DNA of 64,000 nt from Glandiceps talaboti. Its lineage: Eukaryota; Hemichordata; Enteropneusta; Spengelidae. The notes beneath the pieces were generated by a model that made no database searches, was not told the origin of the DNA, and worked only from the letters and a program-made list of their open reading frames with translations. The translations under genes and the position numbers were made by a program. The stretch is taken from contig NC_135558.1 in the NCBI RefSeq assembly GCF_964340395.1, forward strand, positions 12,075,001 to 12,139,000, given 5' to 3'. Position 1 is the first letter of the stretch, and each line of letters begins with the position of its first letter. Below are positions 36,077 to 54,953 of the stretch, piece after piece.

Positions 36077-39000
36077 CATGCATGTATGCATGTATGCATG
36101 TATGTATGTATGTATGTATGTATGTATGTATGTATGCATATATGTAAGCATTATTGCTTAGTCCCCTTATACATTACAAATCTTTATCCACCACATTTGG
36201 TCATGTGATATTGTTGCAACCTGTCACTCATGAATATTGTTGATAATATGGCAACCTGAATAATTGCCAAAATGCATGTCACTAAACCACACAGATTTTC
36301 ACGCGAAACCTTATACACACCTTTTGGTTGGAACTGATTACATTTTGGAAAACATACAATGAATATTAATGACACATCTGCATACATAACGATTTTCGGT
36401 AATTAAGCATTAGCTTACATTTGTTTTTATAAGAATGCATCATTTAGATTTGTCTCTTATAAAGCTTAGTATGTTGATGTAGCTTATAGCTTTAATGAGT
36501 AATTTACATAATTAATTAGTTTTGGCAATTAGGCAATATTTTTAGTATGCAAACTTGAAAATTTGATACACTTTGGTACATGTGTTAATGATAACAAAGT
36601 GCAAATGTCCCACAAAAAGCTTGTTGATGTAGCTTAAAATGACGCATTGCATAATTTAACAATTTTCTGTATTAAATTAGTCAATGATTAAAACATGCAA
36701 GCTTTCAAGTTTCAAATAATGTAACATAAATAACATGTAAATTGATTGTAACAAATCGCATATTTCCGATAAAGCTTGTTGTTGTAGATTTTATGGCATT
36801 TGCATAAATCGTGAGTTTTTGTAATCAGGCCTTGCAAGTTTCAAATGTCATGATAATGTGTCCTATACACAAATGATGGTGTAGTTTTTATTTTAACGAG
36901 TCATTTGCATAGTTGATACATTTTTTCCAATCAAGGGGTATGCCATATATGGTAGCTCAGAATTTAGTACTGTAATGATGCGTGTACTAATCGAAATACG
37001 CGTTTTGCCATTGAAGGAAGGTATTCAGTTTACATTTGATATCCACTGCTATGTACTCATGATATGGGCAAAATTCCACTTGATTTCTGTCCGTAAAAGA
37101 AATTTGAAGTACAATATTATATTTATCATCAGGTTACAAATGGAAACCACAACAGTTCATACTGGATGATTTAAAAACTGGAGATGGTTTAAGTTTAGGG
37201 GCAATCGTGATGGACGAAGAAAAAGACGTTGTTATCATAGTTTATGCTGACTGTGTAAATTCTGCAGCATGTACTCCAAAAACTACTCATATTTTGAAGA
37301 GTTTTGATGATGGTGCTACATGGAGAAGACCAATTAATATATCAACTCAAATAGGGACTAAAGAATTTCAACCTGGACCAGGCTATGGAATACAAGTAAG
37401 TAGGGAAACTCCAGTTTTACTCCCAGATACTCTTGGGAGATAACATTTATTATAATTTGAGCCTTCAAACAGTGACAATGCTATTGCTATGTTATACGAG
37501 TAATTGCTCTATATCTTAGTGGTGACTAGATTGCACTCCAAATATGTGTATCTGTGTGGTATATAACGCTACTATGAACATATGGTGGCAGCAGTACATC
37601 TACTCCATTTTATCAACCAATCAGAAGCAAATATTTCATTCCCCAATGAATGCCAGGTTATTATCATGTGCATGTGATCATTTATTCTTTTTTCATAAAT
37701 GCGCGGTTTGTCATTTGATCTGTAGAAAAAGTATGCACCTCATAAGGGCCGGCTTATTGTATGTGGTCATGGTACAATTAGTGGGGACGGAGTGTTTTGT
37801 CTGTTGAGTGATGATCATGGAGATACATGGAGGTATGGGGGTATGATTAAAAGTATTCCGTACAACCAACCCAAGAAAAGTGGAGATTTTGAACCAGATG
37901 AGTGTCAGGTGATAAACTTCATACTATTAATTGTTATCAACATTTATTTTAATATGTAATGTGATCACTAACCACTAGACGTCACTAAAAATTAGATACA
38001 GTCCATTGCATGTTACTGTTCACTGGCTTTGTTTGATACAAGCAGACAGAAACCAATAAGAAACTGCACGTTCTACACTTTAAGATGGCAGGATCGCAAT
38101 TTCTTTTTAAATATAGTCTGATTGAAACAAACCATTTAAAATGTACTGCAACTAGATGTAGAAATCCGGTCAACATTTTTTGTTGACTGCATTTGATGTC
38201 TGCATGGTGCAGCAGGTAAATACAAACTTGCAACGAGACGTATCAATGTAGAAGGAAAGTTTGGAATGTGTCGAACTTCAAGTTTTTGGAATGAAGGACA
38301 TTACATAAATGTAGGCAAATTAAAAAAAAGAACGTGGCATTGATGGGATGATAAGTACAATTATTATAATAAGTAGAACGAAATACAGTTAAAGCTTTCA
38401 GATATTTTACCTCTAAATCATTTTGTAAACATTACTCATGAAGGTTAGTTTGTAAGATGACGCCCACTATATTGACACCTTAAAGTAGAAATTGCTTCTT
38501 TTTTTTCTTTTCAGCCTGTTGAACTTCCTGATGGATCTATTATCATCAACGCAAGAAACCAAGGTCGTTATCATTGTAGTTGTCGTGTAGTCAGCAGAAG
38601 TTTTGATGGAGCTGAGTCTTTCTCATTTGATGATCTTTATTTTGATGAAACATTGATTGAACCAGTTTGTGCAGCTAGTATACTTTATCACAATGATGTC
38701 TTGTTCTTTAGTAATCCAATGAGTACGAGTGACCGTAAGTATATATGGCATACACATTAACTTGACGAATTCTTTCGGAAATGTCGGTGATATAGAATTG
38801 CTACATTCATTATGCGTCTAGCTGCCACATTCTTACTTATCTGTACGCTAAAATCTCACATTCCTTATTTATTCTAGTTGCAGAATTGCCAGACATAGGA
38901 CAAACTCATTGATGCACAAAAATGCGACACCATTCGCATTTCACTGCAGAATTACAACATGTATACCTATCTATACAGTCAGTCATAAGCTCTACTTGAA

Positions 39001-39579
39001 AACTTGTCTTATTTATTCCTTGTCTAGCTGCAGAATTGCCAGATTCATAATGCATGTAAATACAGACCTATACTAATATAAATGACATGTGTAGTGTGGT
39101 CTTGTTTCACAATCCTCTATCTTCAAACATACAATATGCATATTCGATCAAACTGAATCATTCTTTCTGAGATGATACATACTCTTTTCTTGTATGGGGG
39201 CTATTTTACAAGATTTCTTGAGGTCATGCTGTTGTCAGTTAACTATTGATCGTGATTTTACTCTCAGAGACCAACATGAAGATGTAGCAGCACACGAATT
39301 CAAAGTCCTGGAGGATTTTCCAGTTGATTCTTTCCTAAAAGTGTCCTTCCTTTGCATTCTATAGGTGTAAACCTAAACTTACAATGGAGTTATGACAATG
39401 GAACTACTTGGGCTGGAAAGTTGGCTATTAACCCAGATTACAGTGGATATAGTTGTATGACCAGTTTCCAAAACACTCTCAAATATGGAAATGATATTTT
39501 TATTCGTTATGAAAGAGGTCATGATGGTGTTAGTGGTATGGACTCTTTATCACTGGTCAGAGTGCGATTGCATAATTAG
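30759..39579 (+). CDS. NEU1: Lysosomal-type sialidase (NEU1-like), 6 exons
   Basis: Exons: 30759-30854, 35258-35444, 37133-37395, 37726-37908, 38515-38734, 39365-39579 (387 aa; human NEU1 has 415). Exo-alpha-sialidase removing terminal sialic acids from glycoconjugates. Exon 1 gives a signal peptide ([11 protein letters not shown]...; ATG at 30759 or 30786). The mature part follows human NEU1 closely: YRIP near residue 55, EARKFSS.DEG, GHGT, PDECQP.ELPDGS, NARNQ, YERG. Four Asp boxes: [32 protein letters not shown]. The six-bladed propeller is complete. It ends VRLHN and lacks the C-terminal YGTL used by human NEU1 for lysosomal targeting. Exon 1 is assigned from signal peptide, GTAAGT donor and matching phase, so it is less certain (0.65); the other exons are firm. 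Confidence 0.92.
30885..33440. mobile_element. Inverted pair of long-TIR repeats flanking a LINE
   Basis: The repeat end at 30885-31000 (plus orientation: GGCTCTGTTTGATACAACC) and the inverted copy at 33305-33440 could be the two arms of one foldback element. A Tx1-type LINE would then have inserted into it. No target duplication is evident. Confidence 0.45.
31060..33255 (+). mobile_element. 5'-truncated L1/Tx1-type LINE
   Basis: Plus-strand fragments of ORF2: [49 protein letters not shown] (the catalytic YADD region, with Val for Tyr), SLGVYF, and a C-terminal RT-associated zinc-finger-like [18 protein letters not shown] ending at 33255. These are hallmarks of the L1 superfamily Tx1 clade. 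Several stops and frameshifts; endonuclease absent. Sits in NEU1 intron 1 in sense orientation. Confidence 0.85.
34107..34520 (-). mobile_element. tRNA-derived SINE with L2-like tail and (ATT)n
   Basis: On the minus strand the head (GGAGTCATGATGGGCAAATGG) contains A-box-like TGGGCAAATGG and B-box-like GGTTCTAGCCCC at tRNA-like spacing. A unique body follows, then AGCGCTATATAAA and an (ATT)n tail (34107-34178 on the plus strand). This is the standard layout of a SINE mobilised by an L2/CR1-type LINE. It lies antisense in NEU1 intron 1. Confidence 0.75.
35994..36144. repeat. (TCTG)n/(TGCC)n/(TATG)n microsatellite
   Basis: In NEU1 intron 2. Three tetranucleotide blocks grade into each other. 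Confidence 0.95.
36460..36935. repeat. Degenerate ~150-bp tandem repeat
   Basis: The word GTTGATGTAG (or GTTGTTGTAG, GATGGTGTAG) following AAGCTT recurs at 36473, 36623, 36778 and about 36875, with similar following sequence (TTTGCATAA, TTAATTAG). Old, diverged minisatellite in NEU1 intron 2. Confidence 0.5.
37990..38225 (+). mobile_element. Long-TIR family copy in NEU1 intron 4
   Basis: TTACTGTTCACTGGCTTTG, AGAAACCAATAAGAAACTGC and GCAATTTC match the family end at 30890 and the reverse copies at 1 and 33305. Single end only. Confidence 0.5.
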
Positions 39580-41669
39580 TTTTCACGATGTGATTGTAAT
39601 TAATATCTCACTCCATTTGAAAACAGAGCATGTTGGAATTTGATGATTATATTACTAGTATAATAATACAACTTTTGATCATGACATTTTTGATCTTTAA
39701 GTAATTATTTGCATGTCATTTACATACACATCTCAACCATCAAGGTTATTAAGAACAGTACTGCAAATCATTATAAAGGCAAGATGAAGGTATCTTTGGT
39801 ATGCAAATTGAATTTTACAAATTGTTTCTATAATTAGCAAAAGTATATTATACATTGGTAGGTCATTGCAAGAGTAGTGAATACTATTCAATATTGAGTT
39901 TAAGTAAATATGATGAACATTCATTCAAAAATCACGTTTGTCTCCTTTTTTGGTCGTTCTCATTGACTGTGTACTGTTTTCAATCTGATTAAAATCTGAT
40001 GTGGTGAAAGCGGCTAGAGGTCTTTATTCACCTCTGTTTCCCTCGTTTTGTGTCGTCTGTTTTGTTCCGGGCGATCACCCGGATTGTACTGTTTTATGGG
40101 AATAGAAATCAAGTTACATCCACATGCAAAAGAAATGTCTTGATTTTGAAATTTGACTGTAGAAATCAAGATCAAGCTCAAATCTAGTATAACCACCAGA
40201 GAGATAATATTTTAAATATAGTTGTAGACACTTGAACCAACTCTCTTGCTCTTTTTGAATGATAGATATATATTTTAAAAACATGGCCGCCATTCATTCA
40301 AAGGTAATGCAAACACTAACAAAAGCTTGTCCAATGTTCTGCCTCACCTTTTTATCAAATCAGTCACACTTACATAATATTTGATGACATGAAAGAAATT
40401 TCGTGATTTTGATAATTTGATCCTAGGATCATTTTCAAGATAAAATATTATAACGTTATAGCAGAATGACCATATGCGGTGAGGTGTACACTTGTTGGGT
40501 CTTTATGTCTTTTAGGAGCATTCCTTCACAATAGGAAATAATGTTTTTTTTGGGACATGTGGTCTCTATCTGAAGTCGAGAAAATAGTTGACTTGCATAT
40601 GACTCAATAGCATGCCATGTTTTTCCCACGTTTGGGAATGAACGGTAAATACAGCTGCGAGAGCTATGGCTGAATGAAAACGCATACGCCGGCCAAAAAC
40701 AGTTCAAGTCTTATACCATCAAGTTGTGTCCATTGGAGGATAGCCTGGCAAAGTTTAGATTTTGGTTTATTGTTTTGTGATGCAGTTTATCGATATGCAA
40801 ATAAAAAGTGAAAACAGTCGTGAATTGGATGTTAAAAGTAATTTTACGTAATCACGCGATACTTTGCGGTGTCGCGAGATTTCATTTTTTACACGCAAAC
40901 CGATAAAATAGATTCTCTCTCTCTCTCTCACTCACACACACACACACACACACACACACATGCCCAAATCCCGACTATGCCGGTCTAGTTGGAGGATAAT
41001 TATCTAGTGCTGGCGGTGTTTTTTTGTTCGTCGAAATCTAAAAATGTAGTACGCCGGGGATTCCTTCGCTGAAATAATATGCATATAATTATTTAAAGGA
41101 AGAGCCTAGTCAAACATATTTGTACCTTTGGATAGCTTTTCTTTGTGTTATTAACCAATATGTATGTGATTTTACAAATGAAACGAAACATTAAAGTTAT
41201 ATGACTTTGAAATGTCAAAACTTGGACAACTTCTACTTTGCAGAGTGTGTACATTTTTCATGAAGCATTTTAGGCGCCACGTCGAAATAAGCAGCCTATG
41301 AAATGATATAGTAAATTACCTACGTGTCAGCAATTTGTTCACGATTATAGGTTACAGTTTTCTCTTGTGTCGTTTCATCATACTGTACATACTTCCATGT
41401 GAAGCTAAAAACCTGGCACATACTTTCTATGAATTGGACGACATAATCGATTATTGTTTTGTTTTGTTTTTTTACATTTTTTTGGTCAATATTGACTTGT
41501 CCTCAACACATTTAATCAGTTGTAAAATACAGACACGTCATTTAAAAAGTATAAAAAATCGATGACGTCCGTATTTCAAATCTGAATCATAGTTTTGCAC
41601 ATTCACTCTCTTTTTTCGTTCAGTCGCGTTTCGTCAGCAGGGTGACGAAAAGACAGACACAAGGCAGTC
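39580..41669. other. Intergenic region between NEU1 and the IGFBP-like gene
   Basis: No coding frame of interest. It contains a MITE at 39981-40085, a weak AATAAA at 40800-40805 that could serve NEU1, and a short TC/AC microsatellite at 40914-40961. The promoter of the downstream gene should lie in its last few hundred bases, but I see no decisive motif. Confidence 0.5.
39981..40085. mobile_element. 105-bp MITE remnant, 10-bp target duplication
   Basis: The left end CAATCTGATTAAAATCTGAT matches the elements at 24014 and 25647. The right terminal repeat is degraded, but GTACTGTTTT is duplicated exactly at 39971-39980 and 40086-40095. Confidence 0.75.
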
Positions 41670-46996
<5,327 letters not shown>

Positions 46997-47790
46997 AACT
47001 CTGTATCATATAACACCTATGGGCAGGAGTGAAGATTTCGTAATTCAAGGATGTAGAATTTCACCCACAACATCCCAACTCGGGTGTCAAATATGGAAAC
47101 ACTATTGAATCAAATTGAACAGTATGTGAGCTTTATTCTTTGAATTTTGAAATTACAAGTCTGTTGCATTTTGTTATCAGTATTGCTGATAACATAAAAT
47201 AACCTGGGTGTAAGAAAGAGAGTGTACTTTGAAGTGCAAGGCCGTCTTCAATAATTAAGGTATTCCAAGTACACTAGAATTGTGTCTTTTTCATGAAGAC
47301 ATAACTCTGTTGTAGTTTGACTATATTAATTATTCAAGATGGTGCAAGACCTAGCCATTGGTTTACGATTAACATTCTACAAATAATTTCACTGATGTAA
47401 TTCTGATGCTATTTTAGATCTAGCATAAAAGAGCTAACAAAATCTTGCGACTGATGTGTTATTATTTTCAACAAAGTGACAGACAGCCTTCAAACATTAT
47501 TGTAAACACCCGTAAGTATTGAAAATGTACTCCCTTCATACATACATACATACATACATACATACATACGTACGTACATACGTACATACATACATACATC
47601 CTTCTCAGGGAGGGCAGGGAGGGAGGAGGGGAGAGAAGGAAGGGAGGGAGAGAGAGAGCCAATCATAAAGACAGACCAACACAGACAGTATTGTAATACC
47701 AGTATGTGTGAATGAAATTCATGACCCCATGTGTAATGTTCAATGTATAAAATAACAAACCATTGAAGAGTATATGATAGCTAAATAAGA
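46997..47790. other. Intergenic region between convergent genes
   Basis: No coding signal. It contains an ATAC/CGTA microsatellite at 47538-47599 followed by a GGGA-rich patch at 47608-47657. Confidence 0.6.
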
Positions 47791-50508
47791 AAGAAAGTAA
47801 ACACTTTATTTCATGTTAGTGACATATTTTAATACTTCCATATACATTATTGCAGGTAAAATTTTATGAAGTTACAAATATATACACATAAATGATTCAA
47901 AGAAAAGTTGTATTATGAGTAATATAAACTTGCTAAAAATGAACAGCAAGGTGAGTTAAACAGTACCTGTAAAACATTACTTTTTGGAACATAACTATAC
48001 AAAAACGTCTTGTATTGGAAAATGTACTTTTTAAAGGAAAAGACACTGTTGAAACTTACATTTGAAACAGTTTAAGTTTAAATTTGAAAGTTTAAATTTG
48101 AAAGTATAAAGGAAAAGGAGACCTTCTGAATTCACTTTGTTTTGTAAAAAATACTATGTTAAATTTCATTCACTTTCACCTATCAGTATGGAGCTGGCAC
48201 TGTCAAAACTTAAGCTGAAATAATGAGCTAGCCTTGGAGCATCAGTTTAACATATTGCAGACTGTTGCATTGTTTTACTAATTACAATAACAATAGAAAC
48301 AGTGGACAATGTGTTTAACAGAAGTTGCCTTGCAAGGTCCATATATCACTTTCGTCTAAATTAAAGTTAATGAAACTAACACATCTTATCTCATTTAATA
48401 GATCAGTTGTTATTAAACAGTGAATTCACAAGGTACTGTTTCCTGTATGCACAGCAAACAAATACGGTAACAATACAAAATCTTTCTTGCTCACATTACT
48501 GAATATAAATTATAACGGCTTTTGGTTAATTCACAATTACACATATATGATGACAAAAACTATTTAAAAAAGCATAAATATATTACACATGCACATGTTC
48601 AGACTTGTAAAATGTCCATGCTCCATGTGAAGGATTTTATTCAATATCGCATTAATACAAAAACTATGTGTTCTGGACAGGATGGATGAAGTGACAAGTT
48701 TACCTAGCAACACGTCACATCGTCCATGGAAGACTGTTACAACTTACATATTGCTATATTTAAAGGAAAGAATAAACATAATGATTGAAAAAAAATAACA
48801 TTTTTTTTCAGATTAAGATGACACACACTTCAAAGACACACAGATGAACACATGGAACACATTCCTATAGCCACAGCTGGAGGTGTCCATTAGGTTTAAA
48901 TTTAAAATGAACGAGCTTTAAAATACATTACAATACAAATACTCTGTTATAACTTAGAGAGGTGGATATAGTCAAATTTATCCATAATACCACATAACCA
49001 AAACATAAGGAAAGATGGATGGAATATTTTGGTAGTTTTTAACTTTTCAAGTTCTGGTAAAAAAAGACAATTTGGATAAAGTACCAGAAAATATTATTCT
49101 ACTGAAAAGTCAAGGTAAGTTTCTTTTGCTATCCTACATCACTCTATTCCACCTTCTGAATATACATTTTATGCAATATAAATAAAGGCAAAATACATGT
49201 TCTTCTTTGTTCAAATCTGTTTTGTTCGAAATGCTAATGTTCTTTAAGGCTTGTATAAAAATAATTGCCAATGGCAATGAGACACAACAAAGTGATATAC
49301 TTGTTATGTACTATAGAAAACATAGTACAGCAGTCAATACTTTTGTTGTTACTATGGGTTTGGTCACTGTTGCTAAGAAATGTTAACCACTAAAATATAT
49401 ATCTTAAGCTAGAAAGACTGGAATCTTAGTGGCACCATGACTGTAATTGTCTGCTAAAAGAATTGATATCATATACAATGTATAGCAACTTCCCATCTTA
49501 GGAACCTTACAGCCTTATCTGAAAATCTTCTTCTCGTATTTTGCCTATGTTTTCAGGGATTTCACAAAGTTTTTGAGTACTCAAACATTCAATGTTAATG
49601 TCAAAACTGACAATATAAAATATATTTTGCTATTGCTGTGCTTGCAGTCATGGCTACTTGAGAATTTTATTCTTAACTGAAATGTTCACATCTTTTTCAT
49701 GATTACTAGATTATTCACATCAGCTGATTACTGTTTCTATGCATGCAGTCATGGTTGTTTATAGGGATATGTTGTTTTGAAACACACACGCTTTCTCAGA
49801 AAACCTGTTACTGATAATAATAGTTGATTTTTTTTTACTTTTAATACTGCTATGGAGATTGTCATGGTTGCTATGGATTTTTGTCTTACTTCTTCTTGGT
49901 CAGATTGGTACATGTATATAGTTATAGTTAAATCATCACCTTGAAATTGCTTTCTGAGATACAGACAGACATTTACCACTTGGATTGACATAAGGTTACA
50001 CAGGCAGTCACTTTACTATTCCTATAGCACTATTTAAACCTCTTTCTCCCAAGGGGGTATTTGTTTGTATACAACTACCGGGTAAATACAAGTTGGGAGA
50101 AAGAAGATTAACTTCTCTAATTCTCATGAGGTTCCCTTACAGGGATAGAATATCAAGGTGTAGTAGTGTAGAGTATTTCAGAAATGATAAAAGATCTCCT
50201 TAATAAAATTATTGTAGGACAAAATCTTTGTTTTAGTATGTATAAATTGACTGCAACTTTTCAATTCATCTTATATTGAAATCACGGCAGTTATCTTGAA
50301 TCATTATCGATAAACAAGTCTATTAAAAAATTATCAAAGTTACATTACAGATTGACAAAATGTAATTCTTTAATTGTTCCCAATGTTCCCAATGAAATCA
50401 ACACATTTCTTTAGTTATTTACAGTTTATTAACAAAAGTTGAGTTCATAAATGAGCTGCACCTGTACAATTTTGTGTTCATTTGGCAAGAATGAGATGAG
50501 TGTATTTA
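47791..50508 (-). other. Probable long 3' UTR of crumbs
   Basis: 2.7 kb of AT-rich, repeat-poor sequence without coding frames, directly after the crumbs stop. On the minus strand a canonical AATAAA lies at 47805-47810. Absence of transposons here, unlike everywhere else in the window, suggests transcribed and constrained sequence, but the 3' end is inferred. Confidence 0.5.
47805..47810 (-). terminator. Candidate polyadenylation signal of crumbs
   Basis: AATAAA on the minus strand (TTTATT on the plus strand), 2.7 kb past the stop. Another AATAAA-like word overlaps the stop itself near 50505 and would be too close to be the main site. Confidence 0.35.
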
Positions 50509-53500
50509 TTATATCAACCTTTCACCAGTATCAGCATCCAGCATATTAGATAATGGTGTCCCTGTTTCTAGTTCAGCTTTGGCAGGATTGTACTTTCCCT
50601 TCATTCTCCTGGTTTTCCTCACATACCAACAACAATATAAGATTACAATTAACAAGATGATAATGATGATTACAATTGGGACGATGTAGATGGCTGGTGT
50701 TAGAGAGGTTGGTGCTGCTCGCTCACAGAAATCACCTGTTAGGAAAAAGCATACATTTAATTACTTACAATTCTCATTCACTTGACGAAATTAATGATGA
50801 ACAGTGTGAATTTGTCATATCACAAAAGTCAAAGACTTTTGACACACATTGACCTACTTGTACTATATCCTACTTTGACCTCTTCTGACCTATCATACTT
50901 TGACCTACTTTGACCTTTTCGTACTCTATCATACTTTAACCTTTGAATACTGTTGACCTACGTTTCACATCTTGACCTACTTTTGGGTAACTTTGACCTA
51001 CTTCTGAACACCTTGACCTACTTTTGACAGCTTGACCTACTTTGGGGTAACTTGACCTACTTTTGACACACTTTGACATACTTTGGGGTAATTTTAACAT
51101 ACAGTGGCCATACCTTGACTACTGATACTTCATCATACTTTTGAAAAATTTTGACCTATCATTATTTTATGATACTTTGACCTAATTTTGACATATTTTG
51201 ACCTACTAGTACTTTACCATACTTTGACATACTTTTAGATTAATTTCACCTATTTTTTACTTACCTGTGTATTCTTTACTGCATAGACATTGATAACTCC
51301 CCTGTGTATCTACACACTGTCCACCATTCTGGCATTCATGGGTGTTCCGCTGACATTCATCTATATTGGCCTCACAGTTTTGACCAGAATATCCAGTCTC
51401 ATTACAAGTACATATATAACTTCCAATCAGACTTTCACATGTTCCATTGTTTAAGCATGGTTCCTGTTCACATTGGTCAATTATAATATCACAGTTTCTA
51501 CCTATAACCCCTTCTTCACACACGCATGAATAGTTTCCAGCGACATTTATGCATTCACCATAAGGTACACATGGCATAAGCACAAAGCACTCATCAATAT
51601 CTTGTATGCAGTTTGGTCCACTGTATCCAGTATTTGAACAGTCACAGCTGTAGGCTACATCGTTATTAATACATGTACCACCATTTTGACATATTGGTGG
51701 ATTGCTATATTTGATACATTCATCCACATTATTTTGACAAATGGCTCCCTCATAGTTTGCTGGGCACTCACATTCATAATTTGGCTCATTTGCTTCCCTT
51801 GTTCTGCAGCCATCTGGACAGTTTAATTCTTCACATTCTGCATCACCTTCACATTCAAGTATAACGTCAGGATAATTAACACACACGCAGTTATGTATAT
51901 ACTTACAGGTGCCACCATTTAAACAAGGTTTTTTAGAGCAGGAATTGATTTCATTTTCACAGAAATTACCACCAAAACCAACTGGGCAGGTACATGTAAA
52001 GCCATCACCCTCTTGCCTATTACTGCATGTAGCTCCATTTATGCATAAATTCAAGTCACAAGTTCTCATGTCCTGGTCACAGTTAGTACCTTCAAAGTAG
52101 GTGGGACAGCTGCAATGGTACATGTTCACTAAATCATAACACTGTGCTTGATTTTGACAGGGATTACTAGCGCATTCGTCAACATTTATTTCACAGTTAG
52201 TGCCAGTATAACCAGGTACACAGGTACACTGATAACCAGCAAAGAATGACTCATTTGAAACACTGCTTTCAATACAAGTTGCTCCATTTTGACAGGGTGA
52301 GGACAGACATTCATTAATATCAACCTCACATGTAAGACCAGAATAGCCATCCAGACACACACATTCAAATTCTGTCTCAGGTCTGTTTGTATCATGGAAA
52401 CATGTACCCCCATTGATGCATCGGTTGATATCACACTTGTCAATTGGCACTTCACAATTGATTCCTTCATAGTGGGCAGGACAGTGACATTCATAGCCTT
52501 CCAGTAGCGTTTCACATAGTCCGCCATTCACACAAGGCTGAGATATACAGTAATCGATGTCATTGCAAAATCTTCCCCAATGCCCAATTGTACATTCACA
52601 ATTGTAGTTTGTTCCGTTTGCAACACAAGCTGCACCGTTCTGACAATAATGTATGAAGCATGGATTGTAGCTCTCACAATAAAAGCCTTCATAATACTCT
52701 GGACAGCTACAGGAATAAGCTGTACCTTCAGCATTTCTGACACAAGTTCCACCATTCTCACACGGCTGTGGTGAGCATAACGTATCAATACTACAATTTG
52801 TACCCGTATATCCCCTTTTACACACACATGTGTAATCTTCAGGGAAACGTGGGATACAGCTCAGTGAATTGTCTTCATTACAAGGCTTGTCAAAGCAAAG
52901 GTTTATAGTGTCCTGACAATAGTCTCCAGTATATCCTTTTGCACAGTTACATGTGTAGCCCAAATGTCCATCAACACAGGTTCCATTGTGAGCACACTGG
53001 TGTCCTGCCAAAAGAATGGTTGTCTTTGGATTAATACATAATATATATACTTTTTACAAAGAACTTACATAGTGTACAAAATTCAAATTGCAAGGGCATA
53101 CAATGTATCAGCAAGTAATCATTGGTCCATACGTAATAATTAACAGTCGCTTATTAAATAACATGGGTAAAAGATATTTAAGATTGTACTGTGGTGTCCC
53201 TCACCAAACTGGAAGGCTAAATAAGCTCTCGGATAGCTATCCAATAGCTCTCAAAACTGAATTTTGGTGAAAAATAAGCTTTCGATAGCTATCACAGCTA
53301 TTGAAGGCTAAGCTGAACAGTCAGTGATGGCTAAGTGAACAAGATGTGAAGGCTAGGTACAACTAAAATCACGAAACCTGAAATAAAACATCACCTGGCT
53401 GGATGAAAATCTTACCAACAGTATTACATTTTATCGTCAGGATAGACAAACATCTAGAGACACTGCTAAATCTTATCGTCTGACTCAACATAAAATCTAA

Positions 53501-54889
53501 TTAACATTTCCACATGTTGTTGTCTGGCATAACAAGAACTAAAGTACACTTGTTACATTTTAGTTAATTAACTGTCTCAAAAATATCAGAACGAACACAC
53601 CGATATTAGGTTTACCTTCATGTGTTGCCACTTTAAAGAATCAACACACCAACACTAGGTTTACCTTCATGTGTTGTCATTGTACAGAATCAACACACCA
53701 ACATTAGGTTTACCTTCATGTGTTGTCATTGCTGGTAACGGTAGCTCACCCTACGCACAAAGAAAGTGTAGCGATGCTGGTTAAGTTGTTGGCACCAGAT
53801 GATTAAAGAAGCAACTGTGGTGAGATTTTTGTCGTGTCAGATGATAAAATGTAGCAATGTTAGTACGATTTCTATCCATCCAGGCAACAGTTTGTTTCAG
53901 GTTTCATGATTTTTGCTGTAAAATTGACAAATTTGAGTTTGTAAAAATACAAAAGTGAAGTTTGAACTTACCAATACAATCATTGATACTAAATTCACAT
54001 AGACTACCTTCCCATCCATCTTTGCAAGTACAGATATGGTCATTCCATAGATCTATGCAGTTGGCATTAGTAGGACATTGGTTCACAGAACAAACATCAT
54101 CACCTACACAGTCTTCCTCAACGTTGGTTTCTGTTACAATTATTCCAGCAGATCTAGAGCTTGCATTAACATATTTGATCATTTGATCATTAAACTGTAT
54201 GTCACGTACGCATCCTTTCATGTAGTCTTCACCTGTAACACCTTTAAAACGAAATGAGATTAGTTTATGTTTAATTAAAATCACAACAGGGGTAGATAAA
54301 AGGCATCGTGGGTAATCTATGCAAATGAAGGAAATTCATATACCATTCATATGCCATACACATCATTAGTCACAGATGTCTTCTTTTCCCCTGTTTTCCT
54401 TTCTCCACAAAATATGTGCACTGACAGCTTGTTTTTGTACACACTGTTTTTAATTGCCTAAAGATAGCAAATTCATTTAAAAATGATAAAAAAATTGGTG
54501 TCTAAATTTGGACTATGTAACTTTTAAATTGAGAACTTTTTACCTCCTGGCACAGCTCCTAGGTAGACGTTAATGATATCATTTCTTGGTGGTTGATAGA
54601 TAGGATAGCTTCCTTGAAGACTGTATACTACATCTTGGAATGACAGGGTGATTTGATCACGTTGTCTAGTCCACTCAATGGTTAACCAATCACCTATATC
54701 AACTATTACTGGAATATCCAGATTTTGTTGACCTGCAGTGACACAATAACACACAGAATGATGAAGTGGAAAGCAACAGTAAAATAAAGAAATACATTAT
54801 TTTACTGCAGTGCTATTGGTGTTGTACTTACTTAGTAAGGAATAGAGATTGGTATTATCAGCAATTGCTAATGGTAATTAAGCTGCATA

Positions 54890-54953
<64 letters not shown>

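Noticed and set aside
51304-52774. Plus-strand frames opposite the large EGF exon
   Set aside because: Antisense shadows of the Cys-rich coding strand.
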